Below, piece by piece: positions 47,019 through 55,461 of a stretch of 64,000 nt of DNA. The translations under genes were made by a program, and so were the position numbers. Source of the DNA: Rhodopseudomonas pentothenatexigens (GTDB lineage: Bacteria; Pseudomonadota; Alphaproteobacteria; Rhizobiales; Xanthobacteraceae). The stretch spans positions 1-64,000 of the forward strand of contig NZ_UFQQ01000017.1 of assembly GCF_900218015.1 (NCBI RefSeq), in the 5' to 3' direction. Below the pieces are notes generated by a model. It was not told the DNA's origin, searched no databases, and worked only from the letters and a program-made list of their open reading frames with translations. Position 1 is the stretch's first letter, and each line of letters begins with the position of its first letter.

Positions 47019-47789
47019 TTAGTCGATCGACGAGATCGAAATGTTCATGGCGTGCCGGCTGGGCTGCTGCGGTTTGCTACGCGCCTCGACCGGCCGCGAT
47101 GCAGACTTCGGCAGCACCACGACGCGGGTGCCGACTCCGACCCGGCCGAACAGGTCCTCGACGTCCTCGTTGGTCAGCCGGATGCAGCCCGACGACACGA
47201 ACTTGCCGATCGTGGACGGATCATTGGTGCCGTGGATTCGGTAAGCGGTGGAACCGAGGTACATCGCCCGGGCGCCCAGCGGGTTGCCGGGACCGCCGGC
47301 CATGAAGCGAGGCAGATAAGGCTGACGCGCGATCATCTCCGCCGGCGGCCGCCAGTCCGGCCATTCGGCCTTGCGGGTGATGGTCTGCACGCCCGACCAG
47401 GTGAAGCCTTCGCGTCCCACCCCGACGCCGTAGCGGATCGCCCGGTTGCCGCCCAGCACGTAATACAGGTAAGTATTTGCGGTATCGATCACGATCGTCC
47501 CGGCGGGCTGATCGGTCGGGTACGACACCACGGTCCGGCGCAGCCGGTCGGGAAGTTGCGCATCCTCGTCGGCCTCGGTCGCGGCCGGTTCACGCTCCGC
47601 CGGCATCAGGATCTCGTCGTCGACCGAGAACGGTCCGGCCTGCGGCGCCGGCGCATAGCCCAGCGTCTGCGCCGACGCCACGTTGGGCACGGCGGCAGCG
47701 AGCAGCACACCGGCGACACCGACGAGCCACGGACGAAGCCGGCGCGACACCGGTTTGCGATCCGCAAATGTCCTCGAAGCAGCAGTCAT
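47019..47789 (-). CDS. ErfK/YbiS-type L,D-transpeptidase, predicted general-stress gene
   Basis: The 256-residue enzyme has a signal peptide (PWLVGVAGVLLAAAVPNVASA) and the YkuD domain with YRIHGTNDPSTIGKFVSSGCIRL, catalytic cysteine at residue 202. It should crosslink peptidoglycan or attach proteins to it. The ATG at 47789 gives the better signal peptide; the frame is open 28 residues further. An EcfG-type promoter (GGAAC-N17-CGTT) lies about 50-75 bases upstream. The start of DUF2865 follows after 24 bases. Confidence 0.95.
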   Translation of the reverse strand: MTAASRTFADRKPVSRRLRPWLVGVAGVLLAAAVPNVASAQTLGYAPAPQAGPFSVDDEILMPAEREPAATEADEDAQLPDRLRRTVVSYPTDQPAGTIVIDTANTYLYYVLGGNRAIRYGVGVGREGFTWSGVQTITRKAEWPDWRPPAEMIARQPYLPRFMAGGPGNPLGARAMYLGSTAYRIHGTNDPSTIGKFVSSGCIRLTNEDVEDLFGRVGVGTRVVVLPKSASRPVEARSKPQQPSRHAMNISISSID

Positions 47790-47838
47790 GATCCCGTCCC
47801 CGCTGTTAGTTGCACCGTCTCGATGCGAGCAGCTAACA

Positions 47839-47864
47839 AACGTCGTCCGATCCAAAACCGTTCC
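47839..47864 (-). promoter_or_regulatory. EcfG-type promoter of the L,D-transpeptidase gene
   Basis: On the minus strand GGAAC is followed by 17 bases and CGTT. Both elements are exact and 17 is within the accepted spacer range. The transcript start would be near 47832. Confidence 0.65.
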
Positions 47865-47981
47865 GCGGAGCACGTCGCCGGCCCCGCATCAAGGCCGGGG
47901 AACTTTCCTGCAAGGGATCGGTTGAAGGCGCACGCCCGCGTCGCATCGCCGGCTTCATTCGTCCAGTCGCTGGGGGGTCTC

Positions 47982-49085
47982 TTGCGCGTTCTTCCAGCCG
48001 AACCGCCAGGTACACCTCTCCCCGAAAGTCCCGATGATCGGCCACCGCTGATCAGACGTACCGAGGTCGTTGCGTTCGCGCTGGTGTCGCTGCTGCTGAT
48101 CTTTCTGATCGGCCTGCTCTATGTCGGAAAACCATTCTTCCTTCCGATCGTCACCGCCTTCGTCGTCGGCACCATGCTGTCGCCGGTGGCGAGCCTATTC
48201 GAGCGCTGGCGCGTCCCGCGCGGAGTCAGCGCGGTGCTGATCGTGCTGGCCGGACTGGCCGGCGTCACCTTTATGATCGGGCTGATTTCTGTACCGTTGA
48301 TCGAGTGGACCAACCGACTGCCGGAGCTGGGCTCTGTGCTACGCGATAAGCTGCACGTGCTGGACAAGCCGGTCGCGATGTGGCGGCAGGTGCAGTCCGC
48401 CCTGGGCGGCGCCGAAACTCTGGCGCCGGCCACGATCCAAATGCCGAAAATCGACTGGATGCAGCCGACGTTCGAATTCCTTTCCCCCACGCTCACCGAG
48501 ATCATGCTTTTTCTGGTGACGCTGGTGCTGTTCGTGGCGAGTTGGCGCGGGCTGCGGCGCGCGCTGGTGATGCTGTTTGCCGGCCGCGACGCGAGGCTGC
48601 GCACGCTGCGGATCCTCAACGAAATCGAAGACAGCCTCGGTGCCTATCTGCTGACGGTGACGGTGATCAATCTGGTGTATGGCGCCGCAACCGGCCTGAT
48701 CTGTGCCTTGGCAGGCATGCCGAATCCTGCCGGCCTCGGCGCGCTCGCTGCGGCGCTGAACTTCATCCCGATCATCGGCCCGTTCGTGATGTTCTTGATC
48801 CTGTGTGTGGTCGGGATCGTCACCATGCCCACGCTGGGCACCGGACTGCTCGCCGCGCTCGGGTTCGCCTGCCTGACCTTCATCGAAGGCCATTTCATCA
48901 CCCCGGCCATTATCGGACGCCGGCTGGCGCTGAACGCGCTGGCAGTCTTCATCGCGATCGCGTTCTGGACCTGGTTGTGGGGGCCGATGGGCGCCTTCCT
49001 CGCCTCACCGCTGCTGATCGTCGGGCTGGTGTTGAAAGAGCACCTGTTGCCCGACAATGCTCCGCAGCTTCCTGACAGCCACTGA
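47982..49085 (+). CDS. AI-2E transporter (PerM/YdiK) family permease
   Basis: The 367-residue membrane protein has about eight helices and AI-2E family features: GKPFFLPIVTAFVVGTMLSPVASLFERWRVPRGVSA near the start, ILNEIEDSLGAYLLTVTVINLVYGAATGLICALAGMPNP, and LTFIEGHFITPAIIGRRLALN. Members export small signals or ions; the substrate is undefined. The start is uncertain: a TTG at 47982 follows a GGGGGG run, and an ATG at 47823 is also open. It is divergent from the L,D-transpeptidase. Confidence 0.88.
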   Translation: MRVLPAEPPGTPLPESPDDRPPLIRRTEVVAFALVSLLLIFLIGLLYVGKPFFLPIVTAFVVGTMLSPVASLFERWRVPRGVSAVLIVLAGLAGVTFMIGLISVPLIEWTNRLPELGSVLRDKLHVLDKPVAMWRQVQSALGGAETLAPATIQMPKIDWMQPTFEFLSPTLTEIMLFLVTLVLFVASWRGLRRALVMLFAGRDARLRTLRILNEIEDSLGAYLLTVTVINLVYGAATGLICALAGMPNPAGLGALAAALNFIPIIGPFVMFLILCVVGIVTMPTLGTGLLAALGFACLTFIEGHFITPAIIGRRLALNALAVFIAIAFWTWLWGPMGAFLASPLLIVGLVLKEHLLPDNAPQLPDSH

Positions 49086-49283
49086 ATCGGGTCTGATACC
49101 ACGCACTCGGGAATGCTCCCGGGCGCCACAGGCTCACGGTGATCAGGCGCGCAGCGTCAGCCTCCCCGGGAAACTCCGTGCCCCCCAAACGCAAACATCC
49201 GCCCTTTGGGCGGATGTCGGTCGACAAGACATCGAAACGCCGCGTGCTCAGGAATGGCGTGTGCTGATTGTCAGCCGGGGGTA

Positions 49284-49673
49284 TCAGGCGACGCAGCGGC
49301 CGGGTTGAAGCTGCTTGGCGACTTCAGTCAGCACGCTGACCACCGGCTCGCAGGCCACGATCGAACGGGGAGCGACCGCCGGTTTGTGAGCTCCCGGCGC
49401 GCGGAGAGCGCCGCCGATCTGAGCTTGCGGGATACGCACCAGCACCGACTGGCCGATCAGGGTGACGGCGACCGTTTGACCCGGCTCCGCGTCCCGGGCG
49501 ATCGACGCGCGGTCGGCCTTCCCGGACCGGTTGACGTCTTGGACCAGCGGCGCGACCGAAGCTTGCCGGAGCAGATTTGCGCGGCCGAGGTCCTCGCCGA
49601 CCGCCAGTTGCGCCGCGCCGAGCGTCCCGGTGATAGCAAGGGCGCCCAAAATTCCCCGCACGATCTGTGACAT
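49284..49673 (-). CDS. Exported hypothetical protein
   Basis: The 129-residue protein has a signal peptide (VRGILGALAITGTLGAAQLAVG) and two C-terminal cysteines (IVACEPVVSVLTEVAKQLQPGRCVA) that may form a disulfide. The region RASIARDAEPGQTVAVTLIGQSVLVRIP looks like a small beta domain. I do not recognise a family. The ATG at 49673 begins the signal peptide; the frame is open upstream to 49874 without coding signs. Probably a periplasmic protein conserved in near relatives only. Confidence 0.72.
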   Translation of the reverse strand: MSQIVRGILGALAITGTLGAAQLAVGEDLGRANLLRQASVAPLVQDVNRSGKADRASIARDAEPGQTVAVTLIGQSVLVRIPQAQIGGALRAPGAHKPAVAPRSIVACEPVVSVLTEVAKQLQPGRCVA

Positions 49674-49832
49674 GGTATCTTGCCGCTGTGTTGTAAGCCG
49701 GCGTTGTGCCGCTTCCCTGGTGCGGTCGCCGACTTCGTCTCTGCAGCGCCCGCAATAGTTAATCGCGCGGGCGCCGAAGCGGTTCGACGACCAGTGATCA
49801 ACTGAGCGTGTTAACGATTTTATCAGTTGACG

Positions 49833-49857
49833 GGAACGGTTCGAGCTTACCGGTGTT
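49833..49857 (+). promoter_or_regulatory. EcfG-like promoter with no gene downstream
   Basis: GGAAC (49833-49837), 16 bases, TGTT (49854-49857): three of four bases of the -10 element match. The transcript would start near 49866 and meet a strong hairpin at 49901-49934. Confidence 0.4.
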
Positions 49858-49900
49858 GCTCCGACGCCGGTCAAGTCCCCCCTGCCCCGAACCGGCGATA

Positions 49901-49937
49901 CAGGGCGCGGCTGTGTGATGCCAGCCGCGCCCTGTTC
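49901..49937 (+). terminator. Strong hairpin after the orphan EcfG-like promoter
   Basis: CAGGGCGCGGCT pairs perfectly with AGCCGCGCCCTG over a 10-nt loop and is followed by TTCT. It could end a small RNA of about 70 bases. Confidence 0.55.
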
Positions 49938-50061
49938 TATTGCGGAGATCCTGTCGACTCCGATCTGCAGTGAGTGATCAGCTTGTCGTCACGACGAAAA
50001 ACGCCGCCCGGACCGGACGGCGTTCGTCGTTGTTCGCAAGGCGATTGTCGGGAGGCGAATG

Positions 50062-50868
50062 TCAGGATGCGACGGCGTTCGGCTTCCGATTGCGCGAGTT
50101 GCGTTGGAAGAAAAGTGCCTGGCTCGCCACCGCCGACACCATCGCCGGCTGGAACGGCTTCGAAATCAGGAAGGCGGGCTCCGGCCGCTCGCCGGTGAGA
50201 AAACGCTCGGGATAGGCGGTGATGAACACCACCGGCACTTCAAACGTCCGCAGCAGTTCGTTGACCGCATCGAGGCCGGAACTGCCGTCGGCGAGCTGAA
50301 TGTCGGCGAGGATCAGGCCGGGCTTCTTGGTCCGCGCCAGAGCGATCGCGTCCGCGTGGGTGCGAGCCACGCCGATCACGTTGTGACCGAGGCCTTTCAC
50401 CAGGCTTTCGAGGTCCATCGCGATGAAGGTCTCGTCCTCGATGATCAGCACGTCGGTGGCGATCTCTTCGGCCATTTCGCGGCCGGCGGCATCGACCAGT
50501 TGCCGGACCTCCCCGACGTCGATCTGCAGCACGAACGCCACTTCCTCTTCGGAAAAGCCCTCCAGCGACAGCAGCAGGAACGCCTGGCGCGGCAGCGGCG
50601 TGATCGCGGACAGGCGGCGCTCCGACGGCATCGGAAGGGTCCGCACCTCGGCGTCGTCGTTCAGCGCCACCGAATTCCATATCTGGGTGAACAGCCGAAA
50701 AAGGCCGACGCGAGGGCCGTGCCGTTCATCGAGCAGGGCGGGATCCTGGAGCAATGCCTCCAGCATGGCGCCGACATAGGCGTCACCAGAGGTCTGGCTT
50801 CCGGTCAGGGCGCGCGCATAGCGGCGCAGCAATGGCAAATGCTCAGCAACAACCTGTGATCTCGACAT
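50062..50868 (-). CDS. phyR: PhyR, anti-anti-sigma response regulator of the general stress response
   Basis: The 268-residue protein has an N-terminal sigma-factor-like domain (residues about 10-140, with region-4-like LPRQAFLLLSLEGFSEEEVAFVLQIDVGEV) and a C-terminal receiver domain with the acceptor aspartate in LILADIQLADGSSG. When phosphorylated, PhyR binds NepR through the sigma-like domain and frees EcfG. The ATG at 50868 follows GGAGTGGGG. It is divergent from nepR-ecfG, the conserved arrangement in Methylobacterium and Bradyrhizobium. An EcfG-like promoter lies upstream. Confidence 0.96.
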   Translation of the reverse strand: MSRSQVVAEHLPLLRRYARALTGSQTSGDAYVGAMLEALLQDPALLDERHGPRVGLFRLFTQIWNSVALNDDAEVRTLPMPSERRLSAITPLPRQAFLLLSLEGFSEEEVAFVLQIDVGEVRQLVDAAGREMAEEIATDVLIIEDETFIAMDLESLVKGLGHNVIGVARTHADAIALARTKKPGLILADIQLADGSSGLDAVNELLRTFEVPVVFITAYPERFLTGERPEPAFLISKPFQPAMVSAVASQALFFQRNSRNRKPNAVAS

Positions 50869-50928
50869 CCCCACTCCATCAGTCATCTCGGCAACGCCTA
50901 AGGCGGGCCGGCACCTCTGCGAGGCAAC

Positions 50929-50988
50929 TACGCCCGAGCGGGGCAAAAGTTCCATTCCACCGTGGAACTTTCATGGCGGGATCGCATT
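50929..50988. promoter_or_regulatory. Divergent EcfG-like promoters for phyR and nepR-ecfG
   Basis: GTTCCA...TGGAAC forms an inverted repeat that provides a GGAAC -35 element on each strand. Rightward: GGAAC (50964-50968)-N16-CATT (50985-50988). Leftward: GGAAC (50953-50949)-N16-CGTA (50932-50929). Each -10 differs from CGTT by one base. Autoregulation by EcfG is known for this locus in related species. Confidence 0.6.
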
Positions 50989-51069
50989 AGGCTCCGGTGA
51001 ATGGCGACAGATCAAGGAAAACCCTCGAAGTTCAGGGGACTTGACCATGGGGAAAACATTGGATCAGTC

Positions 51070-51303
51070 ATGCAAGAATTCAAGGCTCAAACCATGAAGA
51101 AGTCGGCTCCAGGCACCAAGGGAGGTCTCAACGCTGAAATCCAGGCCCGGATCGGACATCAATTGCGCGCGATGTACGACGACGTGGTTCGCCAGGGCGT
51201 TCCTGATCGGTTCACAGATCTGATCAAGAAACTGGATGATCCGCAGCGCGCCGCGGAAGCCACCCAGGCTGCGGATTCCACCCCGAGCGAGGGGAGGGAT
51301 TGA
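51070..51303 (+). CDS. nepR: NepR anti-sigma factor
   Basis: The 77-residue protein carries the NepR core LNAEIQARIGHQLRAMYDDVVRQGVPDRFTDLIKKLDD. It binds and inactivates EcfG until captured by phosphorylated PhyR. Three starts are possible (51001, 51070, 51094). The predicted promoter -10 ends at 50988, which leaves almost no leader for 51001, so I prefer 51070 or 51094 (AAGG eight bases upstream). Its stop overlaps the ecfG start by one base (TGATG), giving coupled anti-sigma/sigma synthesis. Confidence 0.92.
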   Translation: MQEFKAQTMKKSAPGTKGGLNAEIQARIGHQLRAMYDDVVRQGVPDRFTDLIKKLDDPQRAAEATQAADSTPSEGRD

Positions 51304-51848
51304 TGCCTCTGACCGATTCCCTTCGAGACGACATTCTCGCCGCGGTGCCGAGCCTGCGCGCTTTTGCGATCTCGCTGAGCGGCAATGCCGATCGGGCCGA
51401 TGACCTCGTTCAGGAGACCTTGTTGCGCGCGCTCGCCAACATCGACTCCTTCCAGCCTGGCTCAAACCTTCCCGCCTGGTTGTTCACCATCCTGCGCAAT
51501 CTGTTTCGGTCGGATTACCGGAAGCGACGCCGCGAAGTCGAAGACGCCGATGGCAGCTATGCCAAGACGCTGAAATCGCAGCCCGGGCAGACCGCCCATC
51601 TGGAGTTCGAGGAGTTTCGCGCCGCGCTGGACAAGCTGCCGCAAGACCAACGCGAAGCTCTGATCCTGGTCGGCGCCTCCGGCTTCTCCTACGAAGACGC
51701 CGCGGCGATCTGCGGCTGCGCGGTCGGCACCATCAAGAGCCGCGTCAACCGAGCCAGGTCCAAGCTAAGCGCCTTGCTGTATGTCGACGGCGCAGAGGAT
51801 TTCGGTCCGGACGACACCGTCCGTGCCGTGATCGGCGGCAACGGCTGA
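51303..51848 (+). CDS. ecfG: EcfG general stress sigma factor
   Basis: The 181-residue ECF sigma factor has region 2 (RADDLVQETLLRALANIDSF and LPAWLFTILRNLFRSDYRKRRRE) and region 4 (LDKLPQDQREALILVGASGFSYEDAAAICGCAVGTIKSRVNRARSKL). It directs RNA polymerase to GGAAC-N16/17-CGTT promoters in the general stress response. GAGGGGAGGGATTG precedes the ATG at 51303; a TTG one codon earlier is possible. Candidate target promoters lie at 30311, 45212, 47839 and 50929. Confidence 0.96.
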   Translation: MPLTDSLRDDILAAVPSLRAFAISLSGNADRADDLVQETLLRALANIDSFQPGSNLPAWLFTILRNLFRSDYRKRRREVEDADGSYAKTLKSQPGQTAHLEFEEFRAALDKLPQDQREALILVGASGFSYEDAAAICGCAVGTIKSRVNRARSKLSALLYVDGAEDFGPDDTVRAVIGGNG

Positions 51849-52005
51849 TTACGCCCCCACCGGTGCGGTTGCTCCATCCGATGACGGGATCGAGCAACCG
51901 GCCGACCCCATTCCCTTCCCCAAGTGCGAGAGGGGGCCGATGCCTCGGCCCCGACGCAGGCCTTTTCGACCGGCGTGGACGAAAGTATCTGAGACTTGCG
52001 GTGTT

Positions 52006-53676
52006 TTACGGTTTGCGCGGCTTACCAACCGGCCGCACCGGCGCGCTGAACTGTCCGGTGCGGTCGCGCTCGTTGACGTCCACCACCGTCTCCAGCGGCG
52101 CGGACAGCTCATAGACGTAGCTGACGTCGGTGAAGTAACGCTTCGACGTGCCGCCGAGCGCTTCCGGTGCGACCCGGTCGAGCAGGATGATGCCGAACTC
52201 ACTGTCGGGACGCCGGGTCGCGGCGCTGGTGTTGAACTCTTCCCAGCGGAAGTAGAACGTCGCATCCTTGCCCTCACCGGTCACCGACCAGTGCGCCGTT
52301 ACCCTCGGATGCTTGCCGACCACCGCCAGGCCTTCGTCGGAATGCGATGCCAGTTCGAAAAACAGCAGCGACAGGCTCTGCGCGGCGCGGGCGCTGACCG
52401 CGATGTCCGGACCTTCGACCTCGATCCGGTCGGCATGCGGGATCGCGCGGCTTTCAAGCAGCCCCTTCAGCATCACGCCCTGCCACTGGCTGTCGCTGAG
52501 CAGCGAGACCACGTTCGACATCGCATGAATCCGGCCGATCAGCAGCTCGCGGGCGACGTCGAGATCCGAACCGTGGCGCAGCGTGCGGGTGACGATCGAT
52601 TGGATCACCGCCAGGATGTTCTTGACCCGGTGATTCAGCTCGTCGATCACCGCGGTCAACCGCCGCTCGAAGCCGATCCGCATCTGGATCTCGCGGCGCA
52701 GGCGAATATTGCTGTAGCTGACGTAGCCGAACAGTCCGCAGACGATCAGCGTCAGCGCCAGACCGGCCAGACCGATGATCAAAGCGACCTTCTGAGCGCG
52801 CTCGTAAGGATCGATCCGGGGATAATAAGCGAGCGACCAGTCCCGGTTCCCGAAAGTCACGGTGCGCACGATCATCGGCGTGGCACCTTCCGGGTGCCCC
52901 GCTCGCGAGGTGATCTCGCCGCTTTCGTCAGCGACCAACTCGTAGCCGTCCCGGCTCGGATCCTTCAGCACCACTGAAAACAACGACAAATCGTCGTTGG
53001 TCAGCATCAGCGTGGCGAGCTTGTAGGAGAAGGTGACGAAACCGACGGTGTCGGAGCTGTCGGTATTCTTCACCGGCGCCGCCAGCACCACGCCAACCGG
53101 GCCGTTTCGCGTCAGCGGTATCGGGTCCGAGACGTGGGGTTGTCCCTCCGCCAGCGCCTGAGCGAAGGTGCGGCCGAGTATCGGATCGCTGTCGAGCATC
53201 CGCCCGGTCAGCACCATGGTTTCGGAATTGCGCGGCTCGACGTCCATCACGACGTCCAAGGGAATCGCATCGCCGCTCAGATCCAGCGGCTTGCCGTCGT
53301 AGTCGCGCACGATGGGGTCGGGGAAGCCGGCCGTCGCCAGCTCCGCTTCCGCCGCCGGGATTTCCTCCGGCTTCAGCCGCGCCACCCAGGTCGCCAGCAC
53401 GAAATCGGTCTTGAAGGTGTAGATCGACGATCGCAGCGGCTGCAGCATGTCGGCCTTGATCACCGACGGCTTGCGAAACAGCCCGGATGCAACGCGCCCG
53501 AGCAACTCCCGCTCGGTCAGACGATCCTGGACCTGGCTGGCGTGGACGTCGATCGCCCTGCTGAGCGCGATCCGCTGGATCGCCGCTTCCTGTTCGTAAA
53601 CGCGGGATGCGGAAAAGCCCGACAGCACCACCCCGATAACGGCGATCAAGCCGATGATGAAGCCAAGCCTAACCAC
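52006..53676 (-). CDS. HWE-type sensor histidine kinase with CHASE domain and degenerate ATPase
   Basis: The 556-residue membrane protein has two transmembrane helices (about residues 4-23 and 305-325) enclosing a CHASE-type extracytoplasmic domain, then an HWE-family H box DELNHRVKNILAVIQSIV (H349) and a WEE motif. The N box reads FELASHSDEGLAV: the usual Asn is His445 and the KYG triplet is lost; the G box is EFG rather than GxG. The neighbouring phyR-nepR-ecfG suggests a PhyK-like input sensor, but ATP binding is doubtful. I chose the GTG at 53676; other starts are possible. It faces ecfG convergently. Confidence 0.88.
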   Translation of the reverse strand: MVRLGFIIGLIAVIGVVLSGFSASRVYEQEAAIQRIALSRAIDVHASQVQDRLTERELLGRVASGLFRKPSVIKADMLQPLRSSIYTFKTDFVLATWVARLKPEEIPAAEAELATAGFPDPIVRDYDGKPLDLSGDAIPLDVVMDVEPRNSETMVLTGRMLDSDPILGRTFAQALAEGQPHVSDPIPLTRNGPVGVVLAAPVKNTDSSDTVGFVTFSYKLATLMLTNDDLSLFSVVLKDPSRDGYELVADESGEITSRAGHPEGATPMIVRTVTFGNRDWSLAYYPRIDPYERAQKVALIIGLAGLALTLIVCGLFGYVSYSNIRLRREIQMRIGFERRLTAVIDELNHRVKNILAVIQSIVTRTLRHGSDLDVARELLIGRIHAMSNVVSLLSDSQWQGVMLKGLLESRAIPHADRIEVEGPDIAVSARAAQSLSLLFFELASHSDEGLAVVGKHPRVTAHWSVTGEGKDATFYFRWEEFNTSAATRRPDSEFGIILLDRVAPEALGGTSKRYFTDVSYVYELSAPLETVVDVNERDRTGQFSAPVRPVGKPRKP

Positions 53677-53921
53677 GCTCTTACTCGTTGTGGGAAGCGG
53701 AGCGAGCGTCCGCCTCTCGTATTGATCGCACCGAGGCCCGCTCCACCATGCGGAAGCATCGACTGCAGCGCAATTCAACGATCCATGAAGACCGCGCGGC
53801 GGGCTCTAATCCAAGAGCGGTATAACTCAAGATAAAGGCGTTGGTTCCCAAGCCACCGGCCGACCTTATCGTACAGTGGCGCACGCGGCTATGTCGGGAT
53901 GCCCCGAGGCCCCGCGTAGGA

Positions 53922-54554
53922 TCAGGCGGAGGGGCTGCTGGGTATCAACCCGCCCTTCTGCTCGATAAACGCCACGATCCGATCCAGGCCGTCGCTTTTC
54001 TTCAAATTGGTCATCACGAACGGCCGCGTCCCCCGCATCCGCCTCGCGTCGGTGTCCATCTTGTCCAGCGAGGCGCCGACAAAAGGCGCCAGGTCGATCT
54101 TGTTGATCACCAGCAGATCGGACCGGGTGATACCCGGCCCGCCCTTGGAGGGAATCTTGTCGCCGGCAGCGACATCGATGACGTAGATCGTGATATCGGC
54201 GAGTTCCGGCGAGAACGTCGCCGCGAGATTGTCGCCGCCGGATTCGATCAGCACCAGGTCGAGGCCGGGAAACTTGCTGCGCATCTCCGCGACGGCGGCG
54301 AGGTTCATCGACGCATCCTCGCGAATGGCGGTGTGCGGACAGCCGCCGGTCTCGACCCCGGCGATTCGATCGGGCGTCAGCGATCCCGAGCGCACCAGGA
54401 ATTCAGCATCCCATTTGGTATAAATGTCGTTGGTGATCGCGGCGATATCGTAGCGCTCGCGCATCGATTTGCAGAGCAGGTCCATCAGCGCGGTCTTGCC
54501 CGAGCCAACCGGGCCGCCGATACCGACACGAAGTGGGCCATGACGATCAGACAT
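53922..54554 (-). CDS. ureG: Urease accessory GTPase UreG
   Basis: The 210-residue SIMIBI GTPase has the P-loop [11 protein letters not shown], the [17 protein letters not shown] metal-binding CPH motif, ESGGDN, and the NKIDLA guanine-recognition motif. It couples GTP hydrolysis to nickel insertion into urease with UreE, UreF and UreD. No ureF or structural urease gene lies upstream (54555-55110 is empty) or downstream here, so the gene is isolated in this window. The ATG at 54554 gives the family length. Confidence 0.96.
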   Translation of the reverse strand: MSDRHGPLRVGIGGPVGSGKTALMDLLCKSMRERYDIAAITNDIYTKWDAEFLVRSGSLTPDRIAGVETGGCPHTAIREDASMNLAAVAEMRSKFPGLDLVLIESGGDNLAATFSPELADITIYVIDVAAGDKIPSKGGPGITRSDLLVINKIDLAPFVGASLDKMDTDARRMRGTRPFVMTNLKKSDGLDRIVAFIEQKGGLIPSSPSA

Positions 54555-55110
54555 GATGGATTTTCCGCTAGTCCTCGACGCGAGGCGGCAACCGGCAGGT
54601 CGACTATGCGCTTATATCGCGCTGCGACTAAGAACGATGTGGCCAGATATTGCAAGCCGTCAGGCGGGGTCGGGTGGATTCTCGGCTAGTTTGGACGGAA
54701 AGCCGCAGGGATGGACCGCGATCCTCGGACTACGCGATCGTCACAGCCCGATCTTGCCGTCCTGCCAGCTCCTCTCGCCCGCATCTCTCTTCGTCTTGAT
54801 GTCCCGGTGCCGGGCGCCTTCGTCCCGCTTCCCCTAACGCGGTAGCATCAAAGCTGGGATGCGAGGTGGGTTCGGCCGGCGCAGCCCTCGCGGCCTCTCC
54901 GTCGGCTCGTCCCGCAACGCGGCAGATGTCCCAAGGATCGGCCGCAAGAATTCGGCGGTGAGCAGAGCCGATCTGCTGTCTGCGAGTCGCGCTGCCGGCT
55001 ACCTCTCGGACCGCAACCTGGCGGCGATTTATCCACCATTGCAGTACGTAGCCGGTGCATTTCGATTGACGCATCTGATCAGCGCTCCAATGATGCGATG
55101 AGGGACCGCA
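54555..55110. other. Spacer upstream of ureG, no gene seen
   Basis: About 556 bases. Open frames of 60-115 codons on both strands have no ribosome sites or family resemblance, and translations do not resemble UreF. No repeat or terminator was recognised. Confidence 0.5.
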
Positions 55111-55461
55111 ATGACATCATCGCAATTGCCAGGCAACGCATTCGCCGAGAATGCCGACGAAGGTTCGGAGCAACAGGCTCGGAGTTCGGCGGCGACGTCG
55201 GCTATTGCTGTCGTGCAAACTGCGATGGACCCAAAGTTCCAGGCCGCGGCGAACGGACCGATTCCTCCGCATCCCCTCCCGGCCGCAGGCCGACCGCCGA
55301 ACCGGCGCGAATCGTCCGCCGAACGCGATGAGATCGCAAAACGCATTGCAGCCTTCCGGAATTTGCAGATCAGTCTGAAGCGCGAGCGCGAGGATTATTA
55401 CGAGCGGACTCTCGCCCGCACCCGCGCTGCACTCGCGTCCGACGCGAAATCAGCACGCTGA
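55111..55461 (+). CDS. Hypothetical protein, basic C-terminal helix
   Basis: The 116-residue product has a low-complexity N-terminal half (Ala/Pro/Ser-rich) and a charged helical C-terminus (DEIAKRIAAFRNLQISLKREREDYYERTLARTRAAL). GAGGGACCGCA precedes the ATG. No domain is recognised and there is no signal peptide. The helical end and codon use suggest a real gene; base composition here is less GC-rich than its neighbours, which could mean recent acquisition. Confidence 0.55.
   Translation: MTSSQLPGNAFAENADEGSEQQARSSAATSAIAVVQTAMDPKFQAAANGPIPPHPLPAAGRPPNRRESSAERDEIAKRIAAFRNLQISLKREREDYYERTLARTRAALASDAKSAR

Larger units (their letters stand above)
49674..50061. other. Spacer with possible stress-induced small RNA
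   Basis: About 388 bases. It contains an EcfG-like promoter on the plus strand (49833-49857), a strong hairpin ending in TTCT (49901-49937) and the phyR terminator hairpin (AACGCCG/CGGCGTT, about 49998-50023). No protein gene is supported. Confidence 0.5.

Noticed and set aside
54553-55101. Frames of 80-114 codons on both strands upstream of ureG
   Set aside because: No ribosome sites, no conserved motifs, and no similarity to UreF or UreE by eye.
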